The notes under the pieces: generated by a model | Seen by the model: only the letters and a program-made list of their open reading frames with translations | What the model was told of the DNA's origin: nothing | Database searches by the model: none | Shown here: piece by piece, positions 27,783 through 37,633 of the stretch | How positions within the stretch are numbered: position 1 is the first letter of the stretch | Layout of the letters: every line of letters begins with the position of its first letter | Translations under genes and position numbers: made by a program | DNA from: Aliidiomarina sanyensis | GTDB lineage: Bacteria; Pseudomonadota; Gammaproteobacteria; Enterobacterales; Alteromonadaceae | DNA: 64,000 bases | Reading direction: 5' to 3' | Assembly (NCBI RefSeq): GCF_003987175.1 | Contig: NZ_PIPM01000005.1 | Span: forward strand, 109,494 to 173,493

Positions 27783-27813
27783 ACGCGTTCTCAAGATAAT
27801 CGCAAGGGAATAC

Positions 27814-27852
27814 TGAAAAGCGCAGGACACATCGGTGTTCTGCGCTTTTTCT
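27814..27852 (+). terminator. Rho-independent terminator after the gamma-glutamyltransferase gene
   Basis: An 11 bp stem (GCGCAGGACAC / GTGTTCTGCGC with one G-T pair), loop ATCG, then TTTTT. Confidence 0.9.
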
Positions 27853-27932
27853 TCGGTCCTTGCCGTGGCATGATGAGCTTATTCCCATTCGCTTGATGAT
27901 TAGGCACAGGCCGCGCAAGGAGAGAACGTCCG

Positions 27933-28841
27933 ATGAATCGTTTGCAGCGCCCCCAAACGGGTATATTTGCAGAGCCTAGCCTGCATGGCCTGTTTTTGTT
28001 TTTCCATATTGATACGGATGAAGTTTCAAGGGCGCGTCAGGCGCTCGCAGCACTCCCTGATTGTTATCATCACTGGCAGGATTATTTCTCCGAAGCGCAA
28101 TTATCGGTTGCCATTGGGATTGGTGATGCCTACTGGGACGTGGTCTCACCGAGCAATCGTCCAGATGGCTTACGCGGGGTCCCGGATTTTAGTCGCAGTG
28201 ACCATCCGTTTCCCACCACGCCCTTTGATGTGGTGATTGTGATTTGTTCCGATCGGATGGATGCTAACCATGCGACAGCGCAAGCCTTGATGGCTGAGCT
28301 CGCGGGTGTTGCAGTCTTGGCTGAAGAACGCCATACCTACCGTCATTTAGACGGACGGGATCGTTTTGGATTCAAGGTTAACCCGCAGCAGATTCATGCA
28401 GCTCAGCGCCGCGAGCGGGCGCTGGTTCGCACAGAGGATGATCCTGAATTTGCCGATGGAAGTTTTCTTTGGATTCAACAAAGTTTGACTGAAATAGACC
28501 GGTTTAAACGCCTCACGACCGCCGAACAAGAACGGATCGTCGGCTATGATCGCCTGCATGGACGTAAATTACAGACGGCAAAAAATAGTGCTGCGAGCCG
28601 AGAGCATGGTGATGTTTGGTGTCAACGCATGCCGACAGCAACCGTGCGTAAGCCTGCCGAGATGCTTTTCGCGTTTAGTCGTAAGATGGGGTCATTGCAA
28701 GATTGGATGGCATCGCGTTTTCTCCCGGATGCCGACGGGGCGACTGATCCCTTACTCGATTACCTTCAGGTGGAACACAATAGTCTGTATTTCGTTCCGT
28801 CCGAGCATGGTCTGTTCCGGTTAGCCGAGATTGAGGACTGA
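27933..28841 (+). CDS. DyP-type peroxidase homologue lacking the catalytic motif
   Basis: The 302 residues follow the DyP-type (YfeX/TyrA) fold from end to end: QTGIFAEPSLHGLFLFFHI at the start, FDVVIVICSDRMDANHA in the middle, and the terminal LQVEHNSLYFVPSEHGLFRL corresponding to the YYFAPS ending of YfeX. The hallmark GFVDGTENP, whose Asp activates peroxide, is replaced by GFKVNP (residues 146-151), with the DG pair deleted. The proximal heme His region is also hard to align. The frame is intact, so this is a divergent or inactive relative rather than a frameshift. It stands alone between the gamma-glutamyltransferase gene and argR. Confidence 0.72.
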   Translation: MNRLQRPQTGIFAEPSLHGLFLFFHIDTDEVSRARQALAALPDCYHHWQDYFSEAQLSVAIGIGDAYWDVVSPSNRPDGLRGVPDFSRSDHPFPTTPFDVVIVICSDRMDANHATAQALMAELAGVAVLAEERHTYRHLDGRDRFGFKVNPQQIHAAQRRERALVRTEDDPEFADGSFLWIQQSLTEIDRFKRLTTAEQERIVGYDRLHGRKLQTAKNSAASREHGDVWCQRMPTATVRKPAEMLFAFSRKMGSLQDWMASRFLPDADGATDPLLDYLQVEHNSLYFVPSEHGLFRLAEIED

Positions 28842-28861
28842 GCGACGCTCAGAAAAATGGC

Positions 28862-29329
28862 TTAGATCGGAGCGTCAAATAACGCTTGCACGTTTTTCAA
28901 TGTGTCATCAATGCGAGCAATATCCACGGGTGCGATAAAAATCGTGTCGTCGCCTGCAATGGTACCAAGCACACCTTCTTTTTTACCCACTGAGTCAAGT
29001 AATCGTGCAATGAGCTGCGCTGCACCCGGTGTGGTGCGGATAATGATCATCATATCATTATGTTCAACGTCCATCACCAGTTGGCGAACCGAGCTCTTGG
29101 CCGAAGGCATGGAAAGCTCGGGTGGCAAGCAATACACCATATCTTCCCGCGCATTTCGCGCGCGCACTGCACCGAACTTGCTGAGCATCCGCGATACTTT
29201 GGATTGATTCATCGATTGAAAACCACGGTCTTGCAGCGCTTCAACGATCTCCGCTTGGGAGGCGTAGCGTTCTTCTTTGAGCAGGGCCTTGAAGGCTTCA
29301 ATCAGTAATTCGTGTTGTTGGGATGCCAT
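28862..29329 (-). CDS. argR: Arginine repressor
   Basis: ArgR represses arginine synthesis genes in the presence of arginine and assists XerCD recombination at cer-like sites in E. coli. The 155 residues comprise a winged-helix domain ([28 protein letters not shown]) and the hexamerisation/arginine-binding domain ([18 protein letters not shown] sequence as [15 protein letters not shown], then [10 protein letters not shown]). I chose ATG 29329, matching the E. coli start, over a GTG 14 codons upstream. It is divergent from mdh, a conserved gammaproteobacterial arrangement. Confidence 0.96.
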   Translation of the reverse strand: MASQQHELLIEAFKALLKEERYASQAEIVEALQDRGFQSMNQSKVSRMLSKFGAVRARNAREDMVYCLPPELSMPSAKSSVRQLVMDVEHNDMMIIIRTTPGAAQLIARLLDSVGKKEGVLGTIAGDDTIFIAPVDIARIDDTLKNVQALFDAPI

Positions 29330-29397
29330 ATCTACTTTCGTCGGATTGTGGGTTGCCGGACTTTTCGGCACAGTGTATCGGAATTTTTTTAGAACAC

Positions 29398-29417
29398 CTA
29401 ATTTGTCGGCGAATTAG
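29398..29417. promoter_or_regulatory. Inverted repeat in the argR-mdh spacer
   Basis: CTAATT and AATTAG flank 8 bases (TGTCGGCG). It does not match the ARG box pattern, so the binding protein is unknown. It lies about 100 bases before the mdh start and 70 before argR. Confidence 0.35.
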
Positions 29418-29450
29418 ACCGTTTTTAGCGCCCACAAGCCGGGCGTTTTA

Positions 29451-29479
29451 TTGTAATTTTAGCGCTGATCCTATATGGT
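29451..29479 (+). promoter_or_regulatory. Candidate sigma70 promoter for mdh
   Basis: TTGTAA (29451-29456), a 17 bp spacer and TATGGT (29474-29479). Both boxes match consensus at four of six positions. Confidence 0.45.
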
Positions 29480-29513
29480 TTAGCCCCCCGCAACTGACTA
29501 AATGGAGTGCGAT

Positions 29514-30449
29514 ATGAAAGTAGCAGTGTTAGGCGCCGCTGGCGGTATTGGTCAGGCGTTATCTCTTCTTTTGAAAACCCAGCTACCCGCTGGTTCTGAT
29601 TTGGCCTTGTTTGACATCGCTCCGGTAACGCCCGGTGTCGCGGTTGACCTTAGCCATATCCCAACAGCCGTCACTGTGAAAGGATACGGTCAGGAAGGAC
29701 TTACCGACGCACTGCGTGGTGCAGACGTGGTTTTGATTCCTGCAGGCGTTCCACGTAAGCCCGGGATGGATCGTTCAGACTTATTCAACATGAACGCCGG
29801 CATCATCAAAAACCTGGTGGAGAACATTGCGGACACCTGTCCAAAAGCTTTGGTTGGGATTATCACGAACCCGGTCAACACCACGGTCGCGATTGCTGCG
29901 GAAGTATTGAAGAAAAAAGGCGTGTACGACAAAAATCGCCTATTCGGTGTGACCACGCTTGACGTGATTCGCGCGGAAACCTTTGTGGGTGAGCTGAAAG
30001 GGAAAAACCCAGCGGAACTGCACGTTCCCGTGATCGGTGGCCACAGTGGTACCACAATTCTTCCTTTGCTTTCTCAAGTGGAAGGCGTTGAGTTTACCCA
30101 AGATGAAATTGAAAGCCTGACGCACCGGATCCAAAATGCAGGGACCGAAGTGGTTGAAGCAAAAGCGGGTGGCGGATCTGCAACCTTGTCGATGGGCCAA
30201 GCAGCAGCGCGTTTCTGTTTCTCTTTGGTGAAAGGTTTGCAAGGCGAGAACGTCACGGAATACGCTTACGTTGAAGGTGATGGCAGCGATGCCCCGTACT
30301 TTGCGCAGGCGGTTCGTCTGGGTAAGAACGGTATTGAAGAAATTCTCCCCTACGGCAAGCTCAGCGCGTTTGAAGCGAAGGCAAAAACAGATATGCTGGA
30401 TGGCTTGAAGAAAGATATTCAAATGGGTATCGACTTCGCGAACCAGTAA
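29514..30449 (+). CDS. mdh: Malate dehydrogenase
   Basis: NAD-dependent oxidation of malate to oxaloacetate in the TCA cycle. The 311 residues match the E. coli-type Mdh: [17 protein letters not shown] (NAD site), the mobile loop [17 protein letters not shown] with its substrate-binding Arg pair, [13 protein letters not shown], and the active-site His in [16 protein letters not shown] 29514 was chosen over the in-frame ATG 29502 because GGAGTG precedes it and homologues start with [11 protein letters not shown]. It is transcribed away from argR. Confidence 0.98.
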   Translation: MKVAVLGAAGGIGQALSLLLKTQLPAGSDLALFDIAPVTPGVAVDLSHIPTAVTVKGYGQEGLTDALRGADVVLIPAGVPRKPGMDRSDLFNMNAGIIKNLVENIADTCPKALVGIITNPVNTTVAIAAEVLKKKGVYDKNRLFGVTTLDVIRAETFVGELKGKNPAELHVPVIGGHSGTTILPLLSQVEGVEFTQDEIESLTHRIQNAGTEVVEAKAGGGSATLSMGQAAARFCFSLVKGLQGENVTEYAYVEGDGSDAPYFAQAVRLGKNGIEEILPYGKLSAFEAKAKTDMLDGLKKDIQMGIDFANQ

Positions 30450-30463
30450 GCGAATACTGCTCG

Positions 30464-30491
30464 TAAAAAAACCGCCTTCGGGCGGTTTTTT
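30464..30491. terminator. Bidirectional terminator between mdh and ispB
   Basis: ACCGCC-TTCG-GGCGGT with a stable UUCG-type tetraloop, flanked by seven A on one side and six T on the other. It serves both convergent genes. Confidence 0.94.
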
Positions 30492-30519
30492 GTTTGATAT
30501 CACATTCTTCTGGAACGAG

Positions 30520-31491
30520 TTAAGCAAGCCGCTCAACGGCGAGATGTGCCAAGGCTTTGAGCGCTTCTTTGTGTGCAGACTCGGGGAATGGTGCCAGTGC
30601 GTCCAGTGCATGATCGCGCTGCTCGAGCGCCTTTTTACGCGTATATTCAAGCGCCCCGGTTTGCTTCATCACAGCAAGAATAGGCGCTAACGCATCGCGC
30701 TTACCCCCTTGCTCAATGGCCTCTCTAATGAGCGCCGCATGCTCTGCATCGGTGTTCCACATCGCATATAGCAACGGCAGGGTTGGCTTGCCTTCCGCCA
30801 GATCGTCACCGGCGTCTTTGCCCATGGTGGCGGCGTCGGAGGTGTAATCGAGGAGATCGTCCACGAGCTGGAATGCAGTACCGAGGTAACGGCCGTAATC
30901 CGCTGCGGCTTGTTGCATTTCCGGTGGTTGACCGGCTAACTCTGCAGCGAGTTCGGTTGCCGCTTCAAACAATTTGGCGGTCTTGCTGTAAATCACCTGA
31001 AAGTATGATGCTTCTGAAGTATCTGGATCATTGCAGTTCATGAGCTGCAAGACTTCACCCTCGGCAATGATGTTGGTGGCGTCGGCCATCACTTCAAGCA
31101 CGCGCATGCTCTCCGTTTTTACCATCAACTGGAAAGCGCGGGTATACAGAAAATCGCCGACTAAAACACTTGCTTCATTGCCGAAAAGTGCATTTGCAGT
31201 GTCTTTGCCGCGACGGGTCATGGATTCGTCGACTACATCGTCGTGCAGTAGGGTGGCCGTGTGAATAAATTCAACAATTGCGGCGAGGAGTTGGTGTTTA
31301 TCACCTTCATATCCGAGTGCTCGGGCCGTTAACACCGCTAGCTGCGGACGCAAGCGCTTGCCACCGCTGTTGATGATGTAAAATCCCAATTGATTAATCA
31401 GGGCCACATCCGACGTGAGTTGGGCAGTAATAATGGCGTTCACAGCACGCATATCGGCGTCGCTGAGGGTCTTTACGTCATCCAGGGTCAT
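30520..31491 (-). CDS. ispB: Octaprenyl (polyprenyl) diphosphate synthase
   Basis: This enzyme builds the polyprenyl side chain of ubiquinone/menaquinone by adding isopentenyl units to farnesyl diphosphate. The protein has 323 residues. The first Asp-rich motif is LLHDDVVDE and the second is LVDDLLDYT; GGKRLRPQLAVL near residue 40 binds pyrophosphate. ATG 31491 is preferred to the GTG eight codons upstream, by comparison with E. coli. It is divergent from rplU, as in most gammaproteobacteria. The chain length made (8 or another number) cannot be told from sequence. Confidence 0.96.
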   Translation of the reverse strand: MTLDDVKTLSDADMRAVNAIITAQLTSDVALINQLGFYIINSGGKRLRPQLAVLTARALGYEGDKHQLLAAIVEFIHTATLLHDDVVDESMTRRGKDTANALFGNEASVLVGDFLYTRAFQLMVKTESMRVLEVMADATNIIAEGEVLQLMNCNDPDTSEASYFQVIYSKTAKLFEAATELAAELAGQPPEMQQAAADYGRYLGTAFQLVDDLLDYTSDAATMGKDAGDDLAEGKPTLPLLYAMWNTDAEHAALIREAIEQGGKRDALAPILAVMKQTGALEYTRKKALEQRDHALDALAPFPESAHKEALKALAHLAVERLA

Positions 31492-31581
31492 GGCAACTCG
31501 GTTCAATCTGTCCACAAAATTTGCGCTGATTTTACCGGAATTACAGAATTCTGCCAGTTTGATGATTTTTTGAGTTTTGTC

Positions 31582-31610
31582 TTGCGTTGCGATTCGTTTT
31601 TCCGTAAAAT
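31582..31610 (+). promoter_or_regulatory. Promoter of the rplU-rpmA operon
   Basis: TTGCGT (31582-31587), 17 bp, TAAAAT (31605-31610), then a GC-rich discriminator CCGCGGCC typical of stringently controlled ribosomal promoters. Confidence 0.65.
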
Positions 31611-31662
31611 CCGCGGCCTAAATTAAGTTTGTTGCGCTCATTACGAGCATGTGGAGAAGAAT

Positions 31663-31974
31663 ATGTACGCGGTTTTTCAAAGTGGCGGTAAGCAACACCG
31701 TGTCACCGAGGGCCAGACCGTTCGCCTGGAAAAGCTCGAAGCAGCTACCGGTGATACCGTAGAATTTGAGCAAGTGCTCATGCTCTCTGATGGTGAAAAA
31801 GTAACGATCGGTGCGCCTTTCGTTGCGGGTGGAAAAGTTAAAGCTGAGGTTGTGACGCACGGCCGTGGTGATAAAGTGACGATCATCAAGTTCCGTCGCC
31901 GGAAGCACCACATGAAGCGTGCGGGTCACCGCCAGTGGTTCACGGAAGTGAAAATCACTGGTATCAGCGGTTAA
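31663..31974 (+). CDS. rplU: Ribosomal protein bL21
   Basis: A 103-residue protein of the large subunit that contacts 23S rRNA and bL20. The sequence [18 protein letters not shown], the C-terminal [21 protein letters not shown] and the ending [10 protein letters not shown] match the family. ATG 31663 is chosen because GTGGAG precedes it and homologues start MYAVF; an in-frame upstream GTG adds four residues. First gene of the rplU-rpmA operon, 17 bases before rpmA. Confidence 0.98.
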   Translation: MYAVFQSGGKQHRVTEGQTVRLEKLEAATGDTVEFEQVLMLSDGEKVTIGAPFVAGGKVKAEVVTHGRGDKVTIIKFRRRKHHMKRAGHRQWFTEVKITGISG

Positions 31975-31991
31975 GAGAGGAGTAGAGACAC

Positions 31992-33574
<1,583 letters not shown>

Positions 33575-33605
33575 TCAAAGATTTCAAATGGAGTGACGGC
33601 GGTCT

Positions 33606-34118
33606 ATGCAGGTAGCACTGGTTGCGGCGATGGCGCAAAATCGAGTGATTGGGTATCAAGGTAAGATGCCATGGCATCTCCCCGCTGAGTTACAGTACTT
33701 CAAAGCGATCACGATGGGTAAGCCAATTATCATGGGGCGGAAAACCTTCGAGTCGATCGGTCGACCGCTTCCGGGGCGGACCAATATCGTCTTGACTCGC
33801 AATCCGCATGCGCTACCTGAAGGGGTGTTGGTAGCCGACTCCGTTTCGAACGCATTGGAGATAGCCCGGCAGCACTTGGATGTGCAGCAACCTGAAAATG
33901 ATGAAGTGATGATCATTGGTGGTGGTGAAATTTATGCGGCATTTCTTCCGCAAGCCACACGCCTCTACTTGACACATATTGACTTGACAGTAGACGGTGA
34001 TACCTGGTTTCCCGATTGGTCCGAAATGCAATGGGAACAGACCTTGCTGCGTGAACACCAAGCGGATTCTCAAAACCCATTGAGCTTTCGTGGCTATCGG
34101 TACGAACGCAAAAACTAA
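33606..34118 (+). CDS. folA: Dihydrofolate reductase
   Basis: Reduces dihydrofolate to tetrahydrofolate with NADPH; the target of trimethoprim. The 170 residues are collinear with E. coli FolA: VAAMAQNRVIGYQGKMPWHLPAEL with the Trp and the catalytic acidic residue (here Glu in PAEL, where E. coli has Asp), GRKTFESIGRPLPGRTNIVLTR, and IGGGEIYAAFLPQATRLYLT. It is 31 bases after obgE. ThyA, which makes its substrate, is encoded at 56.8 kb in this window. A terminator follows. Confidence 0.97.
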   Translation: MQVALVAAMAQNRVIGYQGKMPWHLPAELQYFKAITMGKPIIMGRKTFESIGRPLPGRTNIVLTRNPHALPEGVLVADSVSNALEIARQHLDVQQPENDEVMIIGGGEIYAAFLPQATRLYLTHIDLTVDGDTWFPDWSEMQWEQTLLREHQADSQNPLSFRGYRYERKN

Positions 34119-34123
34119 CAACG

Positions 34124-34155
34124 TGAGCCCTGCCATGTGCGGGGCTTTTTTTTGC
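34124..34155 (+). terminator. Rho-independent terminator after folA
   Basis: AGCCCTGC pairs with GCGGGGCT (one G-T pair) around CATGT, followed by eight T in all. Confidence 0.9.
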
Positions 34156-34276
34156 AAGGATGGCGATGCAAGGGGTGTCATTATTTTGTAACCAACTGTG
34201 TATTTGATTGAATTTACCTTGAGGTCAAACGCAACTTCGATAAAACTACCTCGACGTTTATAAAACGAGAAAAATA

Positions 34277-35722
34277 ATGATGAAAAGAAACGTATTGCTC
34301 AGCGCGCTTGTGCTCGTTGGCTTGAGCACGCTCGCGATGCCGGCGCACGCGTCAGGTCTCGTGTTGGAGCCATGCCATGTCCGAGGTCACGCGGAACAGA
34401 TCGAATGTGGCTACTTAACGGTTCCGGAAGATCACCTCAATCCGACCGATGAAACGCTTGATATTTACGTGGTTCGCTTGCCGGCAATTAGCTCGGGGAA
34501 ATCACCGGATCCCCTCGTTTTCTTGGCCGGAGGGCCGGGTCAAGCCGCAACGGAACTGACTGCTTTTATTGCGTCCATTTTTTCGGAGGTTCGCCAAACC
34601 CGCGATATCCTGCTGATCGACCAGCGCGGGACGGGTAAGTCAAACCCTTTGCAGTGCGATTTGCAGGATCTTGACCTGTTGTTGCTAAGCGAAGAAGAGA
34701 TTGATCTGACGGCAGCGGCACAAACATGCGCTGACGCATTGGATGTGAATTTCCAGCATTATCATACGGTCAATGCCATTCATGATTTTGACGCCGTCCG
34801 GCGTGCGCTCGGTTACCAACAGATCAACCTATATGGCGGGTCCTATGGGACACGAGCAGGGCTGGTGTGGATGCGTGAAAAACCAGAAGCAATCCGTGCG
34901 GTTGTGTTAGATGGTCTCGCTCCGACGCAAGTCGTCGTGGGGCCATTTGGTACATTCAGTCAACGGGCTTATGAGCGCTTGGTCGCAGATTGTGCGGCGG
35001 ACACAGCATGTCATGAGCGATTTGGTGATGTCGATGCTAATTATCAGGCACTCCGCCAAGCACTGCGGGAGCAACCTCCGGTTCTGCAATACCGCGATCC
35101 GCGCAGTGACGAAATAGTTGAGCTGTTACTGACCGAACCCCGGCTCTCTGGCACCTTACGCAACGCGTTATATAGTCCCCGCACACGGCAACTTATCCCG
35201 CTCGTTATGGATGCCACGGCACGTGGGGACTACCGACCGTTGATTGGTCTTTTCAATTCGATGGATGCTGAGAATCCAATGTATCTTGGTTTAACCTTAT
35301 CGGTGCTGTGCCAAGAAGACATGCCCCGCGTCGATGAAACGCTGTTAACCCGCGACCGTGAAAACATTTTCATGGGTGGACAACTGACCGACGATTTCAT
35401 GAGCCTGTGTGCGGGTTGGCCGGTGAACTCAGGGGATCCGCAGTGGGCTGAACCAGTGTATAGCGAGTTACCGGTGCTTTTGCTCTCGGGTGAACAGGAT
35501 CCGGTGACACCACCGGAGTGGGCTGAACTCGCGGCGGAAACGCTCCCCAACAGCAGACATATCGTTGCTGAGCACGGCGGCCATACGATTGTGTCCCACA
35601 CTTGTGCAAACCGCTTGGTGGCACAGTTTCTCGATCGCCCTGGGGCAGAACTTGATGCCTCATGTATCGACCGCACTCGGTTGTTGCCGTTTGTGCGAAA
35701 TGTTAACGCTGCGGGCATGTGA
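34277..35722 (+). CDS. Secreted alpha/beta-fold peptidase (S33/TAP-like)
   Basis: A periplasmic or secreted serine peptidase related to proline iminopeptidases and tripeptidyl aminopeptidases. The 481-residue precursor has a Sec signal ending APAHA-like (MPAHA, about residue 26). The oxyanion region is LAGGPGQAA, the nucleophile Ser 189 is in GGSYGTRAG, the acid is in LSGEQDPVTPP and the His in EHGGHTIV. An inserted lid lies between about 215 and 390. It is 12 bases before an ABC transporter ATPase gene, and the three genes probably form an operon. A link between peptide processing and export is possible but unproven. Confidence 0.9.
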   Translation: MMKRNVLLSALVLVGLSTLAMPAHASGLVLEPCHVRGHAEQIECGYLTVPEDHLNPTDETLDIYVVRLPAISSGKSPDPLVFLAGGPGQAATELTAFIASIFSEVRQTRDILLIDQRGTGKSNPLQCDLQDLDLLLLSEEEIDLTAAAQTCADALDVNFQHYHTVNAIHDFDAVRRALGYQQINLYGGSYGTRAGLVWMREKPEAIRAVVLDGLAPTQVVVGPFGTFSQRAYERLVADCAADTACHERFGDVDANYQALRQALREQPPVLQYRDPRSDEIVELLLTEPRLSGTLRNALYSPRTRQLIPLVMDATARGDYRPLIGLFNSMDAENPMYLGLTLSVLCQEDMPRVDETLLTRDRENIFMGGQLTDDFMSLCAGWPVNSGDPQWAEPVYSELPVLLLSGEQDPVTPPEWAELAAETLPNSRHIVAEHGGHTIVSHTCANRLVAQFLDRPGAELDASCIDRTRLLPFVRNVNAAGM

Positions 35723-35734
35723 GGAGCACTCAGG

Positions 35735-36469
35735 ATGATTAAGACAGAGGGATTAGCGAAAGCCTACAAAGATGTTCAGGCTTTGAACGGCCTGTCATTT
35801 ACTGCCGACGATGGGCAGATTACCGGGTTACTTGGCCCAAATGGAGCAGGGAAAACCACGTGTTTGCGTTCTATTTATGGTCTGATTAAGGCGGATGCGG
35901 GCTATGCAGAAGTCGATCAGGTTAACGCAGCGGAAAACCCGCTTGAGGTTCGTCGTCGCATTGGGATTTTTCCGGATAAGTTCGGCCTTCAAGAGCGTCT
36001 TACGGCGCGCGAGCACGTGGCTTATTTTGCCGCGCTGCACGGCTTGCAAGGCCAAGCTTTGAAAGCGGCCGTTGATCGGGTCATTGCAGACCTTGATATG
36101 CAAGAAATTGCCGATCGCCGAACGGCAGGATTTTCTCAGGGACAGCGGATGAAAGTTGCTCTCGCACAAGCGATTGTGCATCAACCGCAAAATCTGATTT
36201 TGGATGAACCGAGTCGTGGACTCGACGTCATGAGTACGCGCATCCTTCGTCAGTTATTGTACCGGCTGCGGGAGCAGGGCCGGTGTATTCTATTTTCGAG
36301 CCATGTAATGCAAGAAGTTGCGGCCTTATGTGACCATGTGGTCATTATGGTGGCGGGACAAGTCAAAGCAGAGGGCTCCCCGCAAGCATTGTGTGAACGG
36401 ACTGGGAAAGCGAGTTTTGAGGATGCGTTTGTCACGCTGATCGGCACTGAAGAAGGAATTATGTTATGA
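35735..36469 (+). CDS. ABC transporter ATP-binding protein, NatA-like
   Basis: ATPase of an ABC-2-type exporter. The 244 residues contain Walker A GPNGAGKTT (34-42), the Q-loop, a signature motif FSQGQRMKVALA (variant of LSGGQ) and Walker B LILDEPSRGLD. NatAB of Bacillus exports Na+; many relatives have other cargo, so the substrate is not assigned. It overlaps the permease gene by 4 bases (ATGA). Confidence 0.92.
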   Translation: MIKTEGLAKAYKDVQALNGLSFTADDGQITGLLGPNGAGKTTCLRSIYGLIKADAGYAEVDQVNAAENPLEVRRRIGIFPDKFGLQERLTAREHVAYFAALHGLQGQALKAAVDRVIADLDMQEIADRRTAGFSQGQRMKVALAQAIVHQPQNLILDEPSRGLDVMSTRILRQLLYRLREQGRCILFSSHVMQEVAALCDHVVIMVAGQVKAEGSPQALCERTGKASFEDAFVTLIGTEEGIML

Positions 36470-37608
36470 GTTCTGTGTTCTTGACGATTTGGCGTAAAGA
36501 GATGATCGACGCAGTTCGTGACCGACGGAGTCTGATGGCCGCCATGTCTTATGCCTTATTTGGTCCTCTTTTGATGGCGGTGGCCTTTCTGGTTTTAATT
36601 AAAGATGTGGTGTCAGAGCGTGATGTCCGGGTACATATCGATGGTGCAGAATATGCGCCTGCACTGGTGGAATTTTTGGAATCTCGTCGTATTTTGGCGG
36701 GGAATGATGAGCATCCTGCCCAGGATATCTGGTTAACCATTCCCGAGGATTACCAAAGTCGTCTGGAGCGCGCACGTCCGATTCCGATTATTGTGCGGTC
36801 GGATTACAGCGAACGGAACTTGCAGAGCCAACGTTCGCGTCTCGAAAGCGCACTGCGTGAATACAATCAAACCATTGCCATGCATCGTTTAACGCTGCGA
36901 GGTATCAGTGGGGAAGTCATTCAACCGTTACGTGTGGAACGGCAGGATACGGCAACCAAAGGCTCCCGCGCTGCCCTCGTCTTGGGCATGGTTATGGTTT
37001 TTGTCCTGATGTCCGTGTTCTTTTCCGGCATGAACGTGGCGATTGACACGAGTGCAGGAGAACGGGAGCGGAACGCCCTTGAGTTTTTGCTTGCTCAGCC
37101 GGTTGCCACCCATATTTTGGTAGCTGCCAAAATGACCGCCGCTGCGACCTTCGCTATTTTAGGGGGGGTGTTGGCGCTCTTGTTGATTCCTGCGGTGTTT
37201 CTTTTTGTTCCCCTCGAAAAACTTGGAATCGACTTTGCGTTCAGTCCAATGGATCAGTTAGTGATTGCACTCACGCTCATCCCATTGGCATTATTCGCGA
37301 GTATTTTGCAGTTGTTTGTGAGTTTCCGTGCGAAGTCATTTAAAGAGGCGCAGACTTATATCTCACTGGTTATGTTTGCACCGATGGCTGCGGTCTTTGC
37401 GCTCGAGTTCAGCCGATTCGAGCATCCGGTATTACAACTGCTGCCCGTTACTTCGCAACATCATGTATTATTCTCCACCATTGCAGGCCAACCGATCGCG
37501 TTTATTCCGGTGTTGATCGGTGGATTGGTGACTTTGCTGCTAACTGGATTGTTGGTTTGGGTGGTCACCCGCATGTTGCGGAGTGAGAAAGTGGTTTTTG
37601 GACTTTAA
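36466..37608 (+). CDS. ABC-2 type permease, NatB-like
   Basis: Membrane partner of the upstream ATPase. The 380 residues have one N-terminal helix (about 25-47), a soluble domain of about 130 residues outside the cytoplasm, then five or six helices from residue 165. The stretch MNVAIDTSAGERERNALEFLLAQPV carries the ERE(R/K)xxxTLE-type motif found in ABC-2 permeases of the NatB group. It is the last gene of the peptidase-ABC operon. The FAD oxidoreductase starts 25 bases later and may be co-transcribed. Confidence 0.9.
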   Translation: MSSVFLTIWRKEMIDAVRDRRSLMAAMSYALFGPLLMAVAFLVLIKDVVSERDVRVHIDGAEYAPALVEFLESRRILAGNDEHPAQDIWLTIPEDYQSRLERARPIPIIVRSDYSERNLQSQRSRLESALREYNQTIAMHRLTLRGISGEVIQPLRVERQDTATKGSRAALVLGMVMVFVLMSVFFSGMNVAIDTSAGERERNALEFLLAQPVATHILVAAKMTAAATFAILGGVLALLLIPAVFLFVPLEKLGIDFAFSPMDQLVIALTLIPLALFASILQLFVSFRAKSFKEAQTYISLVMFAPMAAVFALEFSRFEHPVLQLLPVTSQHHVLFSTIAGQPIAFIPVLIGGLVTLLLTGLLVWVVTRMLRSEKVVFGL

Positions 37609-37633
37609 TCTTCGGTAGGAGGCAACCACACCG

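Noticed and set aside
29330..29513. ARG boxes between argR and mdh
   Set aside because: The inverted repeat present (AATT-N8-AATT) does not fit the TGAAT-N4-ATTCA pattern.
29940..30650. 236-codon open frame on the minus strand through mdh and into ispB
   Set aside because: It covers the mdh coding region and the bidirectional terminator; a shadow of mdh.
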